DNA of 25,065 nt from a virus. The first letter of the stretch is position 1. Each line of letters begins with the position of its first letter. The notes under the pieces are model-generated. The model was not told where the DNA came from. It searched no databases and saw only the letters and a list, made by a program, of their open reading frames with translations. The DNA lies in the IMG/VR virus record IMGVR_UViG_3300032316_000339, positions 1-25,065 of that record; one strand, written 5' to 3'. Both the position numbers and the translations under genes were made by a program. Below, piece after piece: positions 20,553-25,065 of this stretch.

Positions 20553-22775
20553 ATGATTAAAGGAAAACAATTATTATCAGAATTTAAGTTTTTTTCTGGT
20601 AATTATGCTAAATTTTTAAAAGATAAGCAGAGATATGAAACTTGGGAAGAAGCAGTAGAAAGAGTAATGAATATGCACAAAATTAAGTTTAAAAATAGAC
20701 TTAATGAATTAACTCCTTATTTAGATGAAGTTCAAGATGCTTATAATAAAAAATTATTATTAGGTTCTCAAAGAGCTTTACAATTTGGATTTGCAGATGA
20801 AAAGCAAGGAATATTAAAACATAATTCTAAGATGTATAATTGTCTTAGTTCTTATGCTGATAGACCTGCTTTTTTTCAAGAAGCTATGTATTGGTTATTA
20901 AGTGGATGTGGTATTGGATTTAGAGTATTTCCTACAGATGTAGAAAAGTATCAAAATTTAGCTTATAGAGATTTAGGAGTTAAAACTTTTGTTATTGCTG
21001 ACAGTATAGAAGGCTGGAGTGATGCTATGGGTGTATTAATATCTTCTTATTTATCTTTTGAATATAATGTACCTTTTCCAGAATATCAAGGTTATAGAAT
21101 AGATTTTGATTATTCTCAAATAAGAAAAAAGGGGGCATTAATTAGTGGAGGATTTAAAGCTCCAGGACCAGATGGATTAAGAAATTCTATTCAAAAAATA
21201 GAAACTTTATTAGAAAATAGATTTAAAGATAATAATAGTGTATTAAGAACTATAGATGTTTATGATATAATAATGCACATGTCAGATGCAGTATTATCAG
21301 GTGGAGTTAGAAGGTCAGCTACAATATGTTTATTTCGTAAAGATGATGAGTTAATGTTAAAAGCTAAAACTGGTGATTGGTACACAACTAATCCTCAAAG
21401 AGCTAGGTCAAATAATTCAGTATTACTTTTAAGAAATGATACTACTAAACAAGAATTTGATAAATTATTTGAAAGTATAAAAGATTGGGGAGAACCTGGA
21501 TTTATATGGACATATGATTATAATATTACATATAATCCCTGTGTTGAAATTGGCAAGTTTCCTCAAACAGAAAATGGTAGAAGTGGATGGCAAGGTTGTA
21601 ATTTAACAGAACAAAATGGAGCTAAATGTAACACAGAAGAAGAATTTTATAAAGGTTGTAGAGCTTCTGCAATTATGGGGACTTTACAAGCTGCTTATAC
21701 AGATTTTCCTTATGTAGATAAAACTAGTCCAGCAAAAGAAATATTTGAAAGAGAAGCTTTATTAGGCTGTTCTGTTACAGGTTTAACAGCTAATCCAGAT
21801 ATTTTATTTAATCCTGAAATATTAAATAAAGGTGCTGAAATACTTAAACAAGTAAATAAAGAAGTAGCTCAAATATTAGGTATTAGACAAGCTGCTAGAA
21901 TAGGATGTATAAAACCTTCTGGTAATGCTTCAGTATTATTAGAAACTCCATCAGGTATTCATGGTGAACATTCTAAAAGATATTTTAGAAATGTACAAGT
22001 AAATAAAGATGAAGATTTAGGTAATTTCTTAAAAGAAAAAAATCCTTTAATGTTTGAAGAAAGTATTTGGTCAGCTAATAAAACAGATTATGTGGTATCT
22101 TTTCCTGTAGAAAATAATGATAACTATATATTTAAAGATGATTTATTAGGTGTAAAATTACTTGAAAAAGTTAAATTAGTCCAACAAACTTGGGTAGAAA
22201 ATTCTACTAATATAGATTTATGTGTAAATTCTAATACAAGACATAATGTATCTAATACTATTAATGTTATTAATTGGAATGAAACAAGAGATTTTATTTA
22301 TGAAAATAGAGAATGGTTTGCTGGAGTTTCATTATTAAATAACTCAGGAGATAAAGATTATAATCAAGCACCTTTTACTTCTGTTAAAGACTCACAAGAA
22401 ATATTAAACACTTATGGACATGCTAGTATGTTTGCATCAGGTCTTATTGTAGATGGATTACATGCTTTTAATGATAATCTATGGCAAGCTTGTGAAGTAG
22501 TTATGTATAATACTCCATTTGAAGAAAATTCAAGTACAGTATTAAAGAAAGATTGGGTCAGAAGATTTAAAAAGTTTTCAGATAATTATTTTAATGGTGA
22601 TTTAAAACAAACTTCTTATTTATTAAAAGATGTTTATTTATATCATAAATGGGTAAAAATAACTTCTAATTTATATGAAGTAAATTGGATTAATTCAGGA
22701 GTAAAACCTAAATATACAGAAATATCTACTACAGGAGCAATTGCATGTTCTGGTGGGAGCTGTGAAATAATATAA
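20553..22775 (+). CDS. nrdJ: Adenosylcobalamin-dependent ribonucleoside-triphosphate reductase (class II RNR)
   Basis: A 740-residue monomeric class II RNR of the Lactobacillus leichmannii RTPR type. The redox pair and thiyl-radical site are visible: C97 in 'YNCLSS', 'NPCVEIG' with the radical Cys (C330) and Glu (E332), and C349 in 'GWQGCNLTEQNG', the partner of C97. The C-terminal dithiol 'CSGGSC' (C732, C737) matches the C731/C736 pair that passes electrons to the active site. It reduces rNTPs directly to dNTPs with host-made B12 and thioredoxin, works with or without oxygen, and needs no small subunit. No B12 riboswitch is visible upstream. A structured RNA candidate follows the stop by 3 bases. 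Confidence 0.95.
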   Translation: MIKGKQLLSEFKFFSGNYAKFLKDKQRYETWEEAVERVMNMHKIKFKNRLNELTPYLDEVQDAYNKKLLLGSQRALQFGFADEKQGILKHNSKMYNCLSSYADRPAFFQEAMYWLLSGCGIGFRVFPTDVEKYQNLAYRDLGVKTFVIADSIEGWSDAMGVLISSYLSFEYNVPFPEYQGYRIDFDYSQIRKKGALISGGFKAPGPDGLRNSIQKIETLLENRFKDNNSVLRTIDVYDIIMHMSDAVLSGGVRRSATICLFRKDDELMLKAKTGDWYTTNPQRARSNNSVLLLRNDTTKQEFDKLFESIKDWGEPGFIWTYDYNITYNPCVEIGKFPQTENGRSGWQGCNLTEQNGAKCNTEEEFYKGCRASAIMGTLQAAYTDFPYVDKTSPAKEIFEREALLGCSVTGLTANPDILFNPEILNKGAEILKQVNKEVAQILGIRQAARIGCIKPSGNASVLLETPSGIHGEHSKRYFRNVQVNKDEDLGNFLKEKNPLMFEESIWSANKTDYVVSFPVENNDNYIFKDDLLGVKLLEKVKLVQQTWVENSTNIDLCVNSNTRHNVSNTINVINWNETRDFIYENREWFAGVSLLNNSGDKDYNQAPFTSVKDSQEILNTYGHASMFASGLIVDGLHAFNDNLWQACEVVMYNTPFEENSSTVLKKDWVRRFKKFSDNYFNGDLKQTSYLLKDVYLYHKWVKITSNLYEVNWINSGVKPKYTEISTTGAIACSGGSCEII

Positions 22776-22778
22776 AAT

Positions 22779-22888
22779 AATAAGAACTTCTGTGGTGGTA
22801 ACATCAAGTATAATAGAAATAGGTTAGAACTGTAAATAGACGTATTTAAATCCTTACGAATAAAACTTACAGTACAGAAGTTCTTATT
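22779..22888 (+). ncRNA. Compact structured RNA candidate downstream of nrdJ
   Basis: A 110-base element in the gap between nrdJ and the next gene. P1 is a perfect 15-bp stem, AATAAGAACTTCTGT (22779-22793) with ACAGAAGTTCTTATT (22874-22888). P2 follows with no spacer: GGTG (22794-22797) with CATC (22802-22805), capped by the GNRA tetraloop GTAA. P3 is ACTGTAA (22829-22835) with TTACAGT (22867-22873), directly abutting P1 and so able to stack on it. P4 inside P3 is CGTA (22841-22844) with TACG (22855-22858). The 23-nt linker (22806-22828) has AGG able to pair with CCT of loop 4 as a possible pseudoknot. It lacks B12-box, hammerhead-core or tRNA features. It could be a regulatory RNA, processed sRNA, or an elaborate 3' end. 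Confidence 0.65.
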
Positions 22889-22902
22889 TTAATTTAAAAA
22901 CT

Positions 22903-23307
22903 ATGAAATATTCAGAAGCATTTGAAAGAGATTGGAATTGGTATTTAAAATATAAAGATGTATTTAATTTTGATGGTTTAAAAGATTATTATGATAAAAA
23001 AGGTAATCAAAGAGTTATATATTCTGAATTAGGTAAATCTGCTAAAGAATGTTTTTATCAATTTGATACTAATGGTAAAATTATATCTACTAATGAGCCA
23101 GATTTATTATATCAAATTATTAAATGTAAAGGTAGTTTAAATCTTAATATTAAAATGTGGGCAGAAGATTGGAGTAATTTATTATTTTTTAAATTTAATT
23201 TAGAAGAAATAAAACAAGAATTTGAATTATTAGATTGGCAAATAAAAGCTATTGAAAATCAGAGAGATAAAATATTAAGAAATAAAGTAAATGAAAAAAT
23301 GTTATAA
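22903..23307 (+). CDS. Hypothetical protein, 134 aa
   Basis: A soluble, Trp/Tyr-rich protein ('FERDWNWYLKYKDVF', residues 6-20; 'KMWAEDWSNLLFFKFN', about 84-99) ending in a coiled-coil-like helix. It has no recognised motif. It starts 14 bases after the structured RNA candidate, making it the gene most likely to be affected if that element is cis-acting. Overlaps the following zinc-ribbon-like gene by 17 bases. Confidence 0.65.
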   Translation: MKYSEAFERDWNWYLKYKDVFNFDGLKDYYDKKGNQRVIYSELGKSAKECFYQFDTNGKIISTNEPDLLYQIIKCKGSLNLNIKMWAEDWSNLLFFKFNLEEIKQEFELLDWQIKAIENQRDKILRNKVNEKML

Positions 23308-23527
23308 ATGTGGAATTAACTATCCTTTGTTTATGTATCATAAAGATAGAAGAAAATTTCAATTAAAGTTTAATCAAGGTAAAGTATCTGCATGTAGATT
23401 TTGTGCTGCAAAAGAAGTTTGGACTGGTAGTATAATTAGATTTAATTTTACTACAAATAAATTTGAAATAATAAAAGTAAAACCCAATTGGATAAATTGG
23501 ATAAAAGTATTTATAGGATGGAAATAA
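23291..23527 (+). CDS. Small zinc-ribbon-like protein, 78 aa
   Basis: A 78-residue basic protein with two CxxC pairs, 'KCYKCG' (C4, C7) and 'ACRFCA' (C35, C38), separated by 27 residues, a zinc-ribbon spacing. The region between is rich in Lys, Arg and aromatic residues. After the second pair a Trp- and Lys-rich stretch follows ('KVKPNWINWIKVFIGWK', 62-78). It probably binds zinc and possibly nucleic acid or a host protein; no named family was recognised. Overlaps upstream and downstream genes. Confidence 0.65.
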   Translation: MKKCYKCGINYPLFMYHKDRRKFQLKFNQGKVSACRFCAAKEVWTGSIIRFNFTTNKFEIIKVKPNWINWIKVFIGWK

Positions 23528-23745
23528 ATGAAGTAGAATTAGCAAGTAAGCTTGCACATAATGGGATGTATGATGAAGTTACAAGTCCTTTATATGATAA
23601 AACTTTTGTAACAAATGAAGAAGAACTTTATGATATTGATAAAGAAGGTAATACTACATATAAAGAAGAATATCAAAGTATATTTGATAGACATTATGAT
23701 TACTATTATGATATGATATTTGAATGTAAAATAGAGAAATTATGA
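23518..23745 (+). CDS. Hypothetical acidic protein, 75 aa
   Basis: The ATG at 23518 was chosen; an upstream TTG at 23488 would add ten residues but lies deeper in the zinc-ribbon gene. It gives 75 residues, strongly acidic and Tyr-rich ('YQSIFDRHYDYYYDMIF', about 52-68). There is no motif or membrane segment. It overlaps the stop of the upstream gene by 10 bases and the start of the next small gene by 4 (ATGA). No family recognised. Confidence 0.6.
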   Translation: MEINEVELASKLAHNGMYDEVTSPLYDKTFVTNEEELYDIDKEGNTTYKEEYQSIFDRHYDYYYDMIFECKIEKL

Positions 23746-23921
23746 TAAATGAGTTAGATATTAAAAAAGAAAATAAAATTCTCAAATCTAAGATAAAAGT
23801 ATTAGAAAAATATTTAAATGACAGTTTAAGTTATTTTGATAGTATTGATGATGAGGAACAAGAAAAATTTACTAAAAGAATATTAAAATACTCTAAGCAA
23901 TTAGAAAAGTATAAAATATGA
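23742..23921 (+). CDS. Small coiled-coil protein, 59 aa
   Basis: An ATG at 23742, overlapping the previous stop as ATGA, gives 59 residues ending at a TGA that overlaps the radical SAM gene's ATG at 23918. It is Lys/Glu/Leu/Ile-rich with a heptad-like spacing ('KKENKILKSKIKVLEKYL', residues 8-25, and a second helix 'EQEKFTKRILKYSKQLEKY'), so it is predicted to form a helical hairpin or coiled coil. The ATGA junctions on both sides are good support for a real gene. No family recognised. Confidence 0.6.
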   Translation: MINELDIKKENKILKSKIKVLEKYLNDSLSYFDSIDDEEQEKFTKRILKYSKQLEKYKI

Positions 23922-24787
23922 TAATAAAACAACAAAAAACCAAGACACTCATAACACGAGATAATGATAGAAGTAGTGATGCTATTTCTCCTAATTTTGT
24001 GTATGGGTGTTTAGGTGGTTGTATGCAAAGTTATTGTTATGTTGCAAGATATAATCCTGATAAAGTATATTCTAATACTAATACTAATGATATTTTAAAC
24101 AGTATAGATAATTGGTTAGAAGATAAACCTTTTCCTAAAATACCTAATCAAGTAGATGATATTTATTATTGTATAGATATTGGTTGTAGTACAGATGTAC
24201 CTTTAATGTATAAATATTGTGATTGGCAAAAAGTATTTGATTATTTTAATGAAACTACTTTACATGATAATAGTTATAAAGCTAAATCTACATTTGCTAC
24301 TAAATATCCTACTAAGTTTAGAGATTATGATTTAGTTAAACATAAACATAGGCTTAGAGTTAGTTTAATGCCACAATTATATTCAGATGTGTTAGAACCT
24401 AATACAGATAAAATAATTGATAGAATCAAAGCTATTAATCATTTAAAAGAAAAATTAGAAGTACATATTAACTTTAGTCCTGTAATAGTTCCAGATAAAG
24501 GTTGGAGAGAAGAGTATAGAAAGTTATTTAAATTAGTAAAAGATAATGCAGATGTATCTAATGTAGAATGTGAAGTGATATTTGCAACATATTCAGATAC
24601 ACAAAGAATAAGAAATACAAAAGAAGTAAATGTTTTATTAGTTAGACCAGAATTACAAGAATATAAAACTTCACAATATGGAGGTAATGTAATTAGGTAT
24701 AAACATCAAGATAAAGCTAAAATGATTGAAATATTTAAAGAAATACTTAATAAAGAATTAGGTATTAATATTAGATATATATTTTAA
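23918..24787 (+). CDS. Radical SAM protein, spore photoproduct lyase-like
   Basis: A 289-residue protein. 'FVYGCLGGCMQSYCYVARYN' (27-46) is the cluster-binding region: C31-x3-C35-x4-C40, followed by Tyr, close to the C-x3-C-x2-C-Y of radical SAM enzymes but with two extra residues before the third Cys. The downstream pattern, 'VYSNTNTNDILNSIDNWL' then 'YYCIDIGCSTDVPLM' and later 'LRVSLMPQ', 'EVHINFSPVIVPDKGW' (about 181-196), 'VECEVIFATYSDTQ', follows that of spore-photoproduct-lyase-family proteins. Such enzymes use SAM radicals to repair thymine dimers; phage relatives may repair or modify DNA or RNA. Exact substrate unknown. ATGA link to the upstream coiled-coil gene. Confidence 0.7.
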   Translation: MIIKQQKTKTLITRDNDRSSDAISPNFVYGCLGGCMQSYCYVARYNPDKVYSNTNTNDILNSIDNWLEDKPFPKIPNQVDDIYYCIDIGCSTDVPLMYKYCDWQKVFDYFNETTLHDNSYKAKSTFATKYPTKFRDYDLVKHKHRLRVSLMPQLYSDVLEPNTDKIIDRIKAINHLKEKLEVHINFSPVIVPDKGWREEYRKLFKLVKDNADVSNVECEVIFATYSDTQRIRNTKEVNVLLVRPELQEYKTSQYGGNVIRYKHQDKAKMIEIFKEILNKELGINIRYIF

Positions 24788-24799
24788 AACAAAGAAATT

Positions 24800-25057
24800 A
24801 TGACAACAGGACAATTTAATGAAAAATATAAAGATTATCTTGAAAAAGGTCATTATGGATTAGATTTTAATAATAAAGAATTTATATCTTGGTTAGATAA
24901 TAAATTTCAAGAATTTATTAAACAACCAGGATTTAATTATTCTCAAATTAAAGTTAAATTTGGAATGGGTAGATTTTATTGTGAAGGTTTAGATAATAAA
25001 TTAATTCAAGAAGTAGAAAATAAAATTACAGAAATTTGTAAACATGATGAAATATAA
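24800..25057 (+). CDS. Conserved small phage protein, 85 aa
   Basis: An 85-residue soluble protein with the pattern 'FNEKYKDYLEKGHYGLDFNN' (6-25) followed by 'WLDNKFQEFIKQPGFNYSQI' (31-50), 'KVKFGMGRFYCEG' (51-63) and a C-terminal Glu/Ile-rich helix. I recognise this as a widespread small phage/bacterial protein of unknown function. It starts 12 bases after the radical SAM gene with an A-rich leader (AACAAAGAAATT). No catalytic residues are apparent. Confidence 0.7.
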   Translation: MTTGQFNEKYKDYLEKGHYGLDFNNKEFISWLDNKFQEFIKQPGFNYSQIKVKFGMGRFYCEGLDNKLIQEVENKITEICKHDEI

Positions 25058-25065
25058 AAACAGAG

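Noticed and set aside
22779-22888. tRNA gene downstream of nrdJ
   Set aside because: The loop TTTAAATCC recalls a T-loop, but the outer stem is 15 bp, there is no anticodon arm or 5-bp T-stem, and no CCA-type end.
22779-22888. Cobalamin riboswitch or hammerhead ribozyme
   Set aside because: No B12-box-like GCCACTG sequence and no CUGAUGA/GAAA core are present, and the position is downstream of nrdJ.
1-25065. CRISPR array
   Set aside because: No series of regularly spaced direct repeats was seen; apparent repeats are AT-rich codon runs.

Overview
The window is a dense, one-directional block of bacteriophage early/middle genes. About 45 genes all lie on the + strand, with gaps of a few bases or overlaps of the ATGA/TAATG type. 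The DNA is very AT-rich. Genes are mostly preceded by A-rich leaders rather than clear Shine-Dalgarno sequences, which is typical of phages infecting Bacteroidota. No structural, packaging or integrase genes are visible. The gene content (family A polymerase, DnaB-like helicase, divergent primase, uracil-DNA glycosylase followed by rIIA-like and rIIB-like genes, Sak4-like ATPase with an SSB-like protein, HJR-type resolvase) resembles the replication block of crAss-like and related Bacteroidota phages. That placement is inference from gene content, not from a search.

Layout. 1-108 is a leader with small hairpins. 109-3004: a small ORF, a MazG-like NTP pyrophosphohydrolase, an unknown gene and DNA polymerase. 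3031-3712: two tiny membrane proteins and an unknown. 3709-7627: SF2 helicase, two unknowns (one a possible helicase loader), DnaB-like helicase and Sak4-like ATPase. 7628-8500: a GIY-YIG homing endonuclease insertion followed by a leftover copy of the 3' end of the ATPase gene. 8502-9448: an unknown and the SSB-like gene, closed by a strong terminator at 9471-9502. 9534-11627: primase, a CCIGV-type protein and uracil-DNA glycosylase. 11624-15509: rIIA-like, an overlapping small gene and rIIB-like. 15531-18829: a GGCT-like protein, HJR-type nuclease, small membrane protein, 5'-3' exonuclease, unknown and nucleotidyltransferase-like protein. 18765-19776: three tandem paralogues, the middle one frameshifted. 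19769-20521: small genes including a MazG-like half domain. 20553-22775: B12-dependent ribonucleotide reductase (NrdJ), followed by a compact structured RNA candidate at 22779-22888. 22903-25057: small unknowns, a spore-photoproduct-lyase-like radical SAM protein and a conserved small phage protein.

Together the genes supply a nearly complete phage replisome (primase, helicases, polymerase, 5' exonuclease, SSB), recombination functions (Sak4-like ATPase, resolvase), nucleotide supply and housekeeping (NrdJ, MazG-like proteins, UDG) and host-interaction functions (rII-like pair). The most unusual items are the structured RNA after nrdJ, the homing endonuclease insertion that left a duplicated gene end, the frameshifted paralogue, and several enzymes with altered signature residues (polymerase HDQ, primase Toprim Glu to Lys, radical SAM CX3CX4C).
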